Assembly (NCBI GenBank): GCA_028290125.1
Contig: JAQGKM010000023.1
Span: 1 to 15,613 of the forward strand
Reading direction: 5' to 3'
DNA length: 15,613 nucleotides
From: Hyphomicrobiales bacterium
GTDB taxonomy: Bacteria > Pseudomonadota > Alphaproteobacteria > Rhizobiales > Beijerinckiaceae
Shown: positions 6,831 through 15,188 of the stretch, piece by piece
Layout: each line of letters opens with the position of its first letter
How positions within the stretch are numbered: position 1 is the first letter of the stretch
Notes under the pieces: generated by a model
What the model was told of the DNA's origin: nothing
Database searches by the model: none
What the model saw: the letters and a program-made list of their open reading frames with translations, nothing else
Made by a program: the position numbers and the translations under genes

Positions 6831-7886
6831 TCACGTCCTGTCGGCCGCGAAGAGCTTCTTCAGATATTCGAGCGCGTCTGGCGGCGCCTTGTCGATCAGT
6901 GCGATCGCATCGAGAACGCCCTGTGCGCTGACCGGGCTGATGTCGACTCCGAGCTTCACGGATTCTTCCAGGAACTGCGGGTCCTTGTGCGCCGCAGCGA
7001 AGGCGGTTTGCAGAGCTTCGGCGCGCGCCGGCGGTATCCCGGGAGGCGCTGCAAAGGGCCGCGACAGTTTGTAGGGAAGTTCGGTGAGTTCGATCAGGGC
7101 CCGCGCCTCAGGCGTCTTGGCGAGTTCGCGCGCGGTCGGAACATCGGCAAGCATCGGATGCCGCGTTTCGCGGCCGAACTGCACGATCGTCCGGATTCCG
7201 CTGCCCGGCTTCAACCAATCCGGTTTGATGGTCCGCACGCCCGAGAGATCGACCATGCGCCCATGCACTTCATTGCGGTCGACGGCAAGAAAGAGCGCTG
7301 CACTGTCGGGATATCCCGCGACCATCTTGTAGCGAAGCCCGATCGTGTCGCGCAGGATCACCGGCACGTCGTTGCTGGTCGATCCCTCGGCCGAGCCGCC
7401 CAGCACCAGCTTGTCGGTATCGATCGCGTCGCGAATGGTCTTGATCGGGCTGTCGTCGCGCACCACCAGAATGTACGCATCGTCGAGGAAGCTCGAGGAC
7501 GATCCGAGCCACGTCATCTTGCTGCTGTCGAACTTGGCGCTCGGATTGTTTTTCAGCGCCCCGACCAGCGCGATGTTGCGTCCGAAATGCGCAATGGTGG
7601 CGCCGTCCTTCGGCGCAAGATTATAGAGATGATTGACGGCGACGAGGCTGCCGGCTCCGGGCATGTTCTGCACGGTGACGGAGGGGCCGCCCGGGATGAA
7701 CCGTCCGATGTGCCGGGCGACGAGCCGCGCATAGACGTCGAAGCCGCCGCCCGTGCCATAGCCGACGATCAGGTTGATGCGCCGGTCCTTGTAGAAGTCC
7801 GCCACGCCGTTGGATTGGGCGAGGGCAGGGGCAGACGCAACAAGGGCGCAAGCGAAAGTCAACGCAACGCGGCGTATCAAACTCAT
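6831..7886 (-). CDS. orphan Bug/TctC-type periplasmic carboxylate-binding protein (first gene of module)
   Basis: A 351-residue TctC/Bug-family receptor. The signal peptide spans residues 1-23, with basic RR at 5-6, a hydrophobic core and an ALA cleavage site before Gln24. The ligand loop GYGTGGGFDVYAR (42-54) keeps the glycines typical of the family and Asp50, and VTVQNMPGAGS (70-80) is the second hallmark. It matches the layout of the paralogue at 2539-3570 position for position over the first 90 residues (Asp50 and QNMPGAGS at the same numbers), but the two diverge beyond. They are therefore probably an old duplication binding different ligands. It leads the five-gene minus-strand run, with GGGAGG six bases before the ATG. 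No TctA/TctB genes are present. It could serve uptake or extracytoplasmic sensing. The ligand is unknown. Confidence 0.9.
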   Translation of the reverse strand: MSLIRRVALTFACALVASAPALAQSNGVADFYKDRRINLIVGYGTGGGFDVYARLVARHIGRFIPGGPSVTVQNMPGAGSLVAVNHLYNLAPKDGATIAHFGRNIALVGALKNNPSAKFDSSKMTWLGSSSSFLDDAYILVVRDDSPIKTIRDAIDTDKLVLGGSAEGSTSNDVPVILRDTIGLRYKMVAGYPDSAALFLAVDRNEVHGRMVDLSGVRTIKPDWLKPGSGIRTIVQFGRETRHPMLADVPTARELAKTPEARALIELTELPYKLSRPFAAPPGIPPARAEALQTAFAAAHKDPQFLEESVKLGVDISPVSAQGVLDAIALIDKAPPDALEYLKKLFAADRT

Positions 7887-7913
7887 GTTCGGCCTCCCTG
7901 GCTAGCTCGCGAC

Positions 7914-7924
7914 ATGGCGGCCAT
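7914..7924. promoter_or_regulatory. short perfect palindrome upstream of the module
   Basis: ATGGC-G-GCCAT is an exact 5-bp inverted repeat with a one-base centre, starting 27 bases before the first gene of the module. It abuts one of two CCATTTTG repeats. It may be part of an operator, but an 11-base palindrome can occur by chance. Confidence 0.25.
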
Positions 7925-7970
7925 TTTGGGAAGCCTACGCCTTCAGACAGCGGAGCTCTCATCCATTTTG
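7921..7970. repeat. direct repeat CCATTTTG x2, 42 bp apart, in the upstream region of the module
   Basis: CCATTTTG occurs at 7921-7928 and 7963-7970, a start-to-start distance of 42 bases, or four helical turns. Both lie in the 183-bp gap (7887-8069) where the promoter of the minus-strand module should be. The spacing would put two bound proteins on the same DNA face. I see no convincing -35/-10 pair and no other structure in this gap. Confidence 0.35.
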
Positions 7971-8069
7971 CAGGCGACGTGATCGGTTCACGCATGGCCC
8001 CGCAGAGCGGTCACAGGCAAAGCCCCAGTCTCGAGGCCGGTGACGCCCGACGCCGCCAGGACCCTTCAG

Positions 8070-8639
8070 TCACGTGGCCCCAGACCTGCGCGTCACCACG
8101 CGTGCAGGGTTGCCGGCCACCGTCGCGCCTGAGGGCACGTCGCGGGTGACGACGCTTCCGGCGCCCACGATGGCGTCGTCTCCGATCGTCACGCCCGGCA
8201 GGATGATCGCCCCGCTGCCGATCCAGACGTTTGCCCCGATTGCAACAGGGCGGCCGAACTCCAGCATCTGCCGACGCAGCGCCGGGTCGCGTGGATGGTC
8301 GGGGGTCAGGATCTGCACGTTCGAGCCGATCTGCGTCAGACTTCCGATCGTCACGCTGCACACGTCGAGAATGCAGCAGCCGAAATTCAGGAAGACATCG
8401 TGGCCGAGGCTGATGTTGTAGCCGTAGTCGCAATAGAAGGGCGGACGGATGTTGCAATTGTCGCCGACGCGCGCGAACAATTCTTTCATGAGCGTCGCCC
8501 GCTCAGCCTGCGAGCGCATGATCGTCGCGTTGTAGCGGTCCATCCATTCGGAGGCGCGCCTGTTGTCCGCCGCCAGCTCCGGATCGTCCGCGATGTAAAG
8601 TTCGCCGGCGAGCATCTTGTCTTTCGGGCTGCGGGTCAT
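8070..8639 (-). CDS. sugar O-acetyltransferase, left-handed beta-helix (LacA/Maa/NodL type)
   Basis: This 189-residue protein is a hexapeptide-repeat acyltransferase, a trimeric cytoplasmic enzyme that moves acetyl from acetyl-CoA to a sugar hydroxyl. It starts with the Maa/LacA-type domain: KDKMLAGELYIADDPEL (6-22). Left-handed helix repeats run from about residue 60 to 175, for example VAIGANVWIGSGAIILPGV (132-150) and IVGAGSVVTRDV (157-168). The likely catalytic His115 is in TPDHPRD, matching the position of His115 in LacA. The C-terminal phrase VAGNPARVV is typical. The acceptor may be maltose, glucose, galactoside or a Nod-factor-like sugar; sequence alone does not decide. AGGAAGG eight bases upstream supports the ATG. 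It lies 183 bp before the carboxylate module and may be an independent unit. Confidence 0.9.
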   Translation of the reverse strand: MTRSPKDKMLAGELYIADDPELAADNRRASEWMDRYNATIMRSQAERATLMKELFARVGDNCNIRPPFYCDYGYNISLGHDVFLNFGCCILDVCSVTIGSLTQIGSNVQILTPDHPRDPALRRQMLEFGRPVAIGANVWIGSGAIILPGVTIGDDAIVGAGSVVTRDVPSGATVAGNPARVVTRRSGAT

Positions 8640-8744
8640 TTCAGCTGCCTTCCTGCGTGATCGCGCCCCCGCGCCATTCCGCCCTCAACGCTCGAGACGT
8701 GACCTCAGTTTGCTCGCCCTGAACGCCGGACACACGGAACTTCG

Positions 8745-8755
8745 CAGGCAGCCTG
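8745..8755. promoter_or_regulatory. short palindrome in divergent intergenic region
   Basis: CAGGC-A-GCCTG is a perfect 5-bp inverted repeat in the 157-bp gap between the acetyltransferase gene and the small membrane-protein gene (8640-8796). Both promoters should lie in this gap, but I could not assign -35/-10 pairs for either. Chance occurrence is possible. Confidence 0.2.
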
Positions 8756-8784
8756 TCCGTTCATCTGGCTGAAGCGTCGGTTTC

Positions 8785-8790
8785 AGGAGA
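8785..8790 (+). promoter_or_regulatory. ribosome-binding site supporting the GTG start of the small protein
   Basis: AGGAGA with a 6-nt spacer before GTG at 8797 is a near-ideal site and is the main reason for calling this short gene real and for its non-ATG start. Confidence 0.7.
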
Positions 8791-8796
8791 CCTGCT

Positions 8797-9015
8797 GTGC
8801 GGCTGATCATTGGAATTGTATTCGGCTTTCTGCTGACCGTGGCTGGAGCCTATGTGCATGATTCGGGTTCGGTCGACGCCAGCGCGCGTCTGGTCAACTG
8901 GGACGTCGCGGACCGCACCTTCAACGGCGCGCGCGAAAATGCGCAGCGTGGCTGGGACCGGATGACCGGCCGCCAGGATTTCACCACCTCGACCGACGGA
9001 CGCGAGCGTCTGTAA
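8797..9015 (+). CDS. small single-helix membrane or exported protein, function unknown
   Basis: A 72-residue protein with one hydrophobic segment (residues 3-19, IIGIVFGFLLTVAGAYV) and a polar remainder, so either an N-anchored periplasmic protein or an exported one. The phrase LVNWDVADR (32-40), followed by Trp- and Arg-containing helix-like sequence, resembles small conserved hypothetical proteins that I recall from Hyphomicrobiales; this is recollection, not a search. The start is GTG, supported by a strong AGGAGA (8785-8790) six bases before it. The gene is transcribed toward the RND operon, and its TAA lies only three bases from the mdtC stop, leaving no room for a conventional terminator between them. 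No function can be assigned. Confidence 0.75.
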   Translation: MRLIIGIVFGFLLTVAGAYVHDSGSVDASARLVNWDVADRTFNGARENAQRGWDRMTGRQDFTTSTDGRERL

Positions 9016-9018
9016 GCG

Positions 9019-12000
9019 TCATTCTGCGGGGGCCGGCAGCGATGCAAGCGCTGCGGCTCCCTTCTTTTTGGCGAAGCGGCTCAGCGCCACATAGATCACC
9101 GGCGTCGTGTAGATCGTGACGATCTGCGACAGCGCGAGCCCCGCGACGATGACGATGCCGAGCGGGCGCCGCAGATCCGAACCCGGACCTTCCGCCAACA
9201 GCAAGGGCAGGGCGCCGCACATGGCGGCGAGCGTCGTCATCAGGATCGGCCGGAAGCGCGCCGCGCAGGCCTGCCGCATCGCCTCCATGGGCGACAACCC
9301 GTCTTCGCGCTCCGCCGCGAGCGCAAAATCCACCAGCATGATGCCGTTCTTCTTCACGATGCCGATCAGCAGGATCATGCCGATGAAGGCGATCATCGAC
9401 AGTTCCGTGCCGGTGATGGCGAGCGCCAGCAGCGCGCCGAGTCCCGCCGACGGCAGGGTGGAGAGAATGGTCAGCGGATGCAGCAGGCTCTCGTACAGGA
9501 TGCCGAGCACGAGATAGACGCAGACCAGCGCCGCGAGGATCAGCAGCGCCTGGCTGCCGCCGGTTTCATCCGCCGCCTTGGCGTCGCCCGCAAAATCCGC
9601 GTGGATGGATTCCGGCGGATGGAGCCCGAGCACGGCTTCCTGCACTGCGCGATTGGCGCGCTCCGCCGGCACGCCCGGCGCATTGGTGTAGCTCAGCGTC
9701 GCCGACGCATAGAGGCCGGTGTGGTTGACGGCGACCGGCGACAGGCTGCGCTCGATGCGCGCCAGCGCGCCCAGCGGAATTTGCGCGCCGCCGGCGCCTG
9801 GCACGAACAGGCCGGCGAGATCTGACGGGTCGCGCTGGCGGTCTGTCGCAACTTCGAAGATCACCTTGTACTGATTGCGCTCGCCATAGATCGTCGCGAC
9901 CTGCCGCTGGCTGTAGCCATTGGCGAGCGCTGCATCGATGGCGCTGATCGACACGCCGACACGCGCGGCCGTGGCTCGGTCGATCACGACACGGGCCTCG
10001 AGTCCCGACTTGTCGCGATCGCTCGACACGTCGACGATGTCGGGCAATTGCCGCAGCCGCGCGAGCGCCTTTTGCGCCCATTCGTCGATCTCCTCCGAGC
10101 TCGATCCCCACAGGGTGAACTGGAAGTTCGACTTGCCCGGCCGTCCGCCGACGCGCACGTCCTGCACGGGCACCAGAAAGGTGCGAATGCCAGCCAGATT
10201 CGCCAACGGCGCGCGCAGCCGGTCGATCACTTGCTGCGTGGTCTCGCGCCGCTCGGGCGTCGGCTTCAGCGCGATGAACATCCGGCCTGAGTTGACCGTG
10301 AAGCCGCTGCCGACGAAGGACGCGGTGGAATCGACCGCCGGATCAGCGTTGATGACGTCGGTCGCCTTCTGCTGCAGATCGCGCATCGCCGGGAAGGACA
10401 CATCCGTCGCGCCTTCCGTCCACGCGAAGACGAGGCCGATGTCGTCGGGCGGCAATTGTCCCTTCGGCAAGGTGCGGAAGAGATGCACGGTGAGACCCGT
10501 GGTGATCAGCACGACGACGATCGACAGGCCGGGCCGCGCCAGCGCCGGACGCAGCGTCGCCGCATAGCCGCGGGCCATGGCGCCGAGCGCGCGGTCGAAC
10601 CAGTTCTCCTCCGCATCGCGCCGCATCAGCCGTCCGCAGATCATCGGCGTGACCGACAGCGAGACGACGGTCGAGACCGCGATGGCGAAGACCATGGTGA
10701 GCGAGAATTCACGGAAAACGCGGCCCATGACGCCGGGCATGAACAGCATGGGGATGAAGGCGGCGACGAGCGACACGCTGATCGCCACCACGGTGAAGCC
10801 GATCTGCCGGGCGCCCGCCAGCGCGGCGTCGATGCGGCTCATGCCGCTCTCGAGCTTGCGATGGATCGTCTCGATCATCACGATGGCGTCGTCGACGACG
10901 AAGCCGACCGCGATGATGATCGCCATCAGCGACAGATTGTCGATGCTGAAGCCGAACGCCCACATCAGAACGAGCGCGCCGGCCAGCGACAGCGGCACGG
11001 TGACGCCTGCCGCGAGCGTCGAGCCGCCCTGGCGCAAAAAGAGGAAGACGACCGCCATCACGAGCGCGATCGAAATCGCGAGCGTGCGCTGCAGGTCTGC
11101 GACCGAGGCGCGGATCGTCACCGTGCGGTCGCTCATGACGTTGAAGTCGACGCCGGCCGGAATCCATTTCTGCAGGGTCGGGATGATCGCCTTCACGCCA
11201 TCCACCGTCTCGATGACATTGGCGTCGGGCGTTTTGGTGATCTGCACCAGAACGGCGGGCTTGCCGTTGAACCAGCCGGCGGCGCGCGTGTTGCGCACGC
11301 CGCGCTCCACTGTCGCCACGTCGCCGACGCGCACGAGCGCGCCATTTCGCGTGCGGATCACCACATTGGCGAACTCTTCAGGCTCGCGCAGCTGGCCGTT
11401 GGTGGCGAGCGTCAGCATGCGCGTCTGCCCATCGAAGGAGCCGATGGGCGAGACGGAATTGGCGTTGGCGAGCGCAGTGCGCACGTCGTCGAGCCCGATG
11501 TTCATGGCGGCGAGCCGCGCCGGATCGAGCCGCACGCGGATCGCCGGCTGTTCGGCGCCGTTCACCTGGACTTCCGCGACGCCCTCCACCTGCGACATGC
11601 GCTGCGCGATGATCGTGTCGGCGAGATCGTAGAGCGCGTCGGTGGCGAGCGTCGTGGAGGTCAACGCGATGATCAGCACCGGCTGCGCATTGGGATTGGC
11701 CTTGCGCAGGCGCGGCGGCGCCGGCATGTCGCTCGGCAGTTCCGGAATGGCGTTGTTGATCGCCGCCTGCACGTCGCGCGCCGCGAGGTCGATGTTGCGC
11801 GCGAGATCGAATTGCACGGTGATCGCCGTCGAGCCGAGCGTGCTCGACGATGTCATCTCGGTGACGCCGCTGATCGTGCTGAGCGAGCGCTCGAGCGGCG
11901 CGGCGACGGTGGCGGCCATGGTGGACGGATCGGCGCCGGGACGCCCCGCCATTACGCGGATGGTCGGGAATTCCACATTGGGCAGGCTCGCCACCGGCAG

Positions 12001-12096
12001 GAAGAACCAGGCGACAAAGCCTGCGACGAGCAGGCCGAACGACAGCAGGATCGTCCCGATGGGACGGTGAATGAAAATGGCCGAGAAGCCGTTCAT
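9019..12096 (-). CDS. mdtC: RND multidrug efflux inner-membrane subunit, MdtC-like
   Basis: Inner-membrane proton-driven pump subunit of 1025 residues, the normal RND length. It aligns by eye with E. coli MdtC through landmarks such as RPIGTILLS, PLERSLSTISGVTEMTS, the FVVDDAIVMIE segment of TM4 and QDVRVGGR. The proton relay is intact: Asp402 and Asp403 in TM4 and Lys916 in GIVKKNG. Two large periplasmic porter loops lie between TM1-TM2 and TM7-TM8. In E. coli, MdtB and MdtC form a mixed trimer with the MdtA adaptor and TolC, exporting bile salts, novobiocin and other compounds; substrates here are unknown. The ATG overlaps the mdtB stop in ATGA (12093-12096), so translation is probably coupled, with GGAG upstream. 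The stop is three bases from that of the opposing small gene. Confidence 0.93.
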   Translation of the reverse strand: MNGFSAIFIHRPIGTILLSFGLLVAGFVAWFFLPVASLPNVEFPTIRVMAGRPGADPSTMAATVAAPLERSLSTISGVTEMTSSSTLGSTAITVQFDLARNIDLAARDVQAAINNAIPELPSDMPAPPRLRKANPNAQPVLIIALTSTTLATDALYDLADTIIAQRMSQVEGVAEVQVNGAEQPAIRVRLDPARLAAMNIGLDDVRTALANANSVSPIGSFDGQTRMLTLATNGQLREPEEFANVVIRTRNGALVRVGDVATVERGVRNTRAAGWFNGKPAVLVQITKTPDANVIETVDGVKAIIPTLQKWIPAGVDFNVMSDRTVTIRASVADLQRTLAISIALVMAVVFLFLRQGGSTLAAGVTVPLSLAGALVLMWAFGFSIDNLSLMAIIIAVGFVVDDAIVMIETIHRKLESGMSRIDAALAGARQIGFTVVAISVSLVAAFIPMLFMPGVMGRVFREFSLTMVFAIAVSTVVSLSVTPMICGRLMRRDAEENWFDRALGAMARGYAATLRPALARPGLSIVVVLITTGLTVHLFRTLPKGQLPPDDIGLVFAWTEGATDVSFPAMRDLQQKATDVINADPAVDSTASFVGSGFTVNSGRMFIALKPTPERRETTQQVIDRLRAPLANLAGIRTFLVPVQDVRVGGRPGKSNFQFTLWGSSSEEIDEWAQKALARLRQLPDIVDVSSDRDKSGLEARVVIDRATAARVGVSISAIDAALANGYSQRQVATIYGERNQYKVIFEVATDRQRDPSDLAGLFVPGAGGAQIPLGALARIERSLSPVAVNHTGLYASATLSYTNAPGVPAERANRAVQEAVLGLHPPESIHADFAGDAKAADETGGSQALLILAALVCVYLVLGILYESLLHPLTILSTLPSAGLGALLALAITGTELSMIAFIGMILLIGIVKKNGIMLVDFALAAEREDGLSPMEAMRQACAARFRPILMTTLAAMCGALPLLLAEGPGSDLRRPLGIVIVAGLALSQIVTIYTTPVIYVALSRFAKKKGAAALASLPAPAE

Positions 12097-15000
12097 CCGA
12101 CGTGCTCCGGTTCTGCAGCAGGCGCGGGCGTCGGCGCGCGGCGGCGCAGGCGGTCGACCGCGAGATAGATCACCGGCGTGGTGTAGAGCGTCAGCAACTG
12201 GCTGAGCAGCAGCCCGCCCACGATGGTGACGCCGAGCGGCACGCGCAATTCGCTGCCCATGCCGCTACCCAGCGCAAGCGGCAGGGCGCCGAAGAGCGCG
12301 GCCAGCGTCGTCATCATGATTGGCCGGAAGCGCAACAGGCAGGCCTGCAGGATGGCGTCATGCGCCGACAGGCCGCGATCGCGCTCGGCCGCGAGCGCGA
12401 AGTCGATCATCATGATCGCGTTCTTCTTGACGATGCCCATCAGCAGGATGATGCCGATCAGCGCGACGATCGACAGATCCTGTCCCGTCAGGATGAGCGC
12501 CAGCAGCGCGCCGACGCCGGCGGACGGCAGGGTGGTGAGGATCGTGAACGGATGGGCGAAGCTCTCGTACAGCACCCCGAGCACGATGTAGATCGTCACG
12601 ATGGCTGCGAGGATCAGCCAGGGCTGTGTTTCCAGCGAGCGCGAAAATTCCGCGGCGTCGGCGCTGAACGAGCCGATCACCGTCGAGGGCAGGCCGGTGG
12701 CGGCCTCGGCGCGGCGGATTTCCGCAACCGCCTCGCCGAGCGACGCGTCGCCCGCGAGGTCGAAGCTGATCGGCGCCGCCGGAAACTGGTCGAGATGAGC
12801 AATGGACAGCGCGCCCGTGGTGCGCGTGATGCGCGCGACGCTGTCGAGCTGCACCTGCGCGCCGTTGGCGGCGGTGAGATAGAGCTTCGACAGCGCGCCC
12901 GCATCGGCCTGGTAGGCGGGAGCTGCTTCCAGCACCACGCGATACTGGTTCGATTGCGCATAGATGGTCGAGATCTGGCGCTGGCCGAAGGCGCTGTTCA
13001 GCGTGTCGTCGATGGCCTGCATGCCGATGCCGAGCCGCGCGGCCTTCTCGCGGTCCACATCGACGAAAATCTGCAGGCCGCCATCATTCGTCTCGCTGGC
13101 GACGTTGCGCATCACGCCGCTCTGGCGCAATTGCGCCGCGAGCTTGTCGGCCCAGATGTTGAGCGCCGCCGGGTCGGTGCCGGCGAGCGTGTATTGATAT
13201 TGCGAGCGCGCCGCGCGCGTCGAGATCTGGATGTCCTGCACGGGCGTGATGAACACGTTGACGCCAGGCAGCGTGGCGGCCGCGCGCGACAGCCTTTGCG
13301 CCACGACGTTGGCGTTCGAGGCGCGCGCGCCGCGCTCCTTCAGCACGATGGTGAGCCGCGCCGTATTGCTCGTCGGGTTGAGCGGACCGATGCCCGCGAC
13401 CGAGGCGACGCCGCGCACGTCGGGGTCGGCGAGGAAGACGTCGGACGCCAGCGCCTGCAGGCGCGAGACTTCCTGGAAGGAGGCGTCGGGCGCGGCATCC
13501 AGCACCGCGACCATCACGCCAGTGTCCTGCGGCGGCAGGAAGCCCTTGGGCATGGTGACGTAGAGAAAGGCCGTCAGCGCCAGCGTCCCGACCGTGAGGG
13601 CGAGCATCGCGCCGCGATGGGCGAGCGCGGCGCCGAGCGTGCGCTCGTAGCCGCGCGTCATGGCTGTCATCGGCCATTCCGCGAAGGCCAGCCACCGCGG
13701 CTCACGGACGCGCGTGCGCAGCACTTGCGCGCACATCATCGGCGTGACGGTGAGCGAGACAACCGCCGAGACCAGCACCACCAGTGTCAGCGTCATGGCG
13801 AATTCGCGGAACATGCGCCCGACGATGCCGGTCATGAACAGCAGCGGAATGAACACCGCCACCAGCGAGAAGGTCAGCGACACGATGGTGAAGCCGATCT
13901 CGCGCGCGCCGTCGAGCGCAGCCTGCAGCGCGCTCTTGCCGCTCTCCATGTTGCGCTTGATGTTCTCGATCATCACGATGGCGTCGTCGACGACGAAGCC
14001 CGTGCCGATGGTCAGTGCCATCAGCGACAGATTGTCGAGGCTGAAACCCGCGATCCACATGGTCCCGAACGTCGCCACGATGGAGAGCGGCAGGGTGACG
14101 GCGGCGACCGCCATGGCGCGCACATCACGCAAAAACAGCAGCACGACCAGCACGACGAGGCCGATGGCGAGCGCCAGGGTGAACTGCACTTCGGAGATCG
14201 AGGCGCGGATGCTTTCCGTGCGGTCGTTGATGATCTCGATCTGCGCGCCCGCCGGGATCGAGCGCTGCAGCCTCGGCAATTCGCGCCGCAGCCTCTCGAG
14301 CGTATCGACGACATTGGCCCCCGGCTGCTTCTGCAGATCGAGAATGATGGCGGTGCGGCCCTTGTACCATCCGCCGACGCGCGTGTTCTCGAGACCCTCG
14401 ACGACATCGGCGACGTCGCGCAGCAGCACCGGCGCATTGTTGCGATAGGCGATGACGATGTTCCGGTAGGAGTCGGCCGCGCGGATCTGGTCATTGGCGG
14501 CGATGGTGTAGCTCTGCTGCGCGCCATCGAGCGCGCCCTTGGCGCCCGCCACATTGGCGGCCACGATCGACGCGCGCAGATCCTCGAGCCCGATGCGCGT
14601 GGCGGCCAGCCGCGCCAGATCTGCCTGGATGCGCACGGCGGGCTTCACGCCGCCTTGCAGCGTGACCTGTCCGACGCCGCTGACTTCCGCGAGGCGCGGC
14701 ACCATCAGCGTGTCGGCATAGTCGCTCAGCGTGCGCAGCGGCAGGGTGTCGGAATAAAGCGCCAGCGTCACGATCGGCGGATCGGCCGGGTTCACCTTCG
14801 AATAGACCGGCGGATAGGGCAGGTTGCGCGGCAGCGTCGCGGCGGCGGCATTGATCGCGGATTGCACGTCCTGCGTCGCGGCGTCGATGTCGCGGCCGAG
14901 TTCGAACTGCAGCGTGATCTGCGATTGCCCGAACGCCGATTGCGACGTCATCGACGACAGCGCCGGAATCTGCCCGAACTGCCGCTCCAGCGGCGCGGTG

Positions 15001-15188
15001 ACGATGGACACGATGGTGTCGGGGTTCGCGCCCGGCAGGCGCGTGGTCACCTGGATGGTCGGAAAATCGACCTGCGGCATGGCCGAGACCGGCAGCCGCC
15101 AATAGCCCAGCAATCCGCACAGCAGGACCGCGACGGCCAGCAGGGCGGTCGCAACGGGGCGAAGGATGAAGGGCGCGCAGATGTTCAT
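12093..15188 (-). CDS. mdtB: RND multidrug efflux inner-membrane subunit, MdtB-like
   Basis: Pump subunit of 1031 residues, starting MNICAPFILRPVATALL at 15188. The frame is open for another 123 codons upstream, but that stretch overlaps the adaptor gene in a different frame and has no RND character, so the ATG at 15188 is chosen. RND landmarks include PLERQFGQIPALSSMTS, FVVDDAIVMIENI with Asp401 and Asp402, QDIQISTRA, GQRQISTIY and GIVKKNAIMMIDFALAAE with Lys922. The proton relay is therefore complete. It probably pairs with the mdtC product in a heterotrimer, as in E. coli. The start overlaps the adaptor stop and the stop overlaps the mdtC start, both as ATGA. No strong ribosome site precedes it, which fits coupled translation. 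The C-terminal tail is short, charged and Pro-rich. Confidence 0.93.
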   Translation of the reverse strand: MNICAPFILRPVATALLAVAVLLCGLLGYWRLPVSAMPQVDFPTIQVTTRLPGANPDTIVSIVTAPLERQFGQIPALSSMTSQSAFGQSQITLQFELGRDIDAATQDVQSAINAAAATLPRNLPYPPVYSKVNPADPPIVTLALYSDTLPLRTLSDYADTLMVPRLAEVSGVGQVTLQGGVKPAVRIQADLARLAATRIGLEDLRASIVAANVAGAKGALDGAQQSYTIAANDQIRAADSYRNIVIAYRNNAPVLLRDVADVVEGLENTRVGGWYKGRTAIILDLQKQPGANVVDTLERLRRELPRLQRSIPAGAQIEIINDRTESIRASISEVQFTLALAIGLVVLVVLLFLRDVRAMAVAAVTLPLSIVATFGTMWIAGFSLDNLSLMALTIGTGFVVDDAIVMIENIKRNMESGKSALQAALDGAREIGFTIVSLTFSLVAVFIPLLFMTGIVGRMFREFAMTLTLVVLVSAVVSLTVTPMMCAQVLRTRVREPRWLAFAEWPMTAMTRGYERTLGAALAHRGAMLALTVGTLALTAFLYVTMPKGFLPPQDTGVMVAVLDAAPDASFQEVSRLQALASDVFLADPDVRGVASVAGIGPLNPTSNTARLTIVLKERGARASNANVVAQRLSRAAATLPGVNVFITPVQDIQISTRAARSQYQYTLAGTDPAALNIWADKLAAQLRQSGVMRNVASETNDGGLQIFVDVDREKAARLGIGMQAIDDTLNSAFGQRQISTIYAQSNQYRVVLEAAPAYQADAGALSKLYLTAANGAQVQLDSVARITRTTGALSIAHLDQFPAAPISFDLAGDASLGEAVAEIRRAEAATGLPSTVIGSFSADAAEFSRSLETQPWLILAAIVTIYIVLGVLYESFAHPFTILTTLPSAGVGALLALILTGQDLSIVALIGIILLMGIVKKNAIMMIDFALAAERDRGLSAHDAILQACLLRFRPIMMTTLAALFGALPLALGSGMGSELRVPLGVTIVGGLLLSQLLTLYTTPVIYLAVDRLRRRAPTPAPAAEPEHVG

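Noticed and set aside
10456..12168. Plus-strand open frame of 570 codons opposite mdtC
   Set aside because: Same antisense artefact: charged low-complexity translation over a well-supported minus-strand gene.
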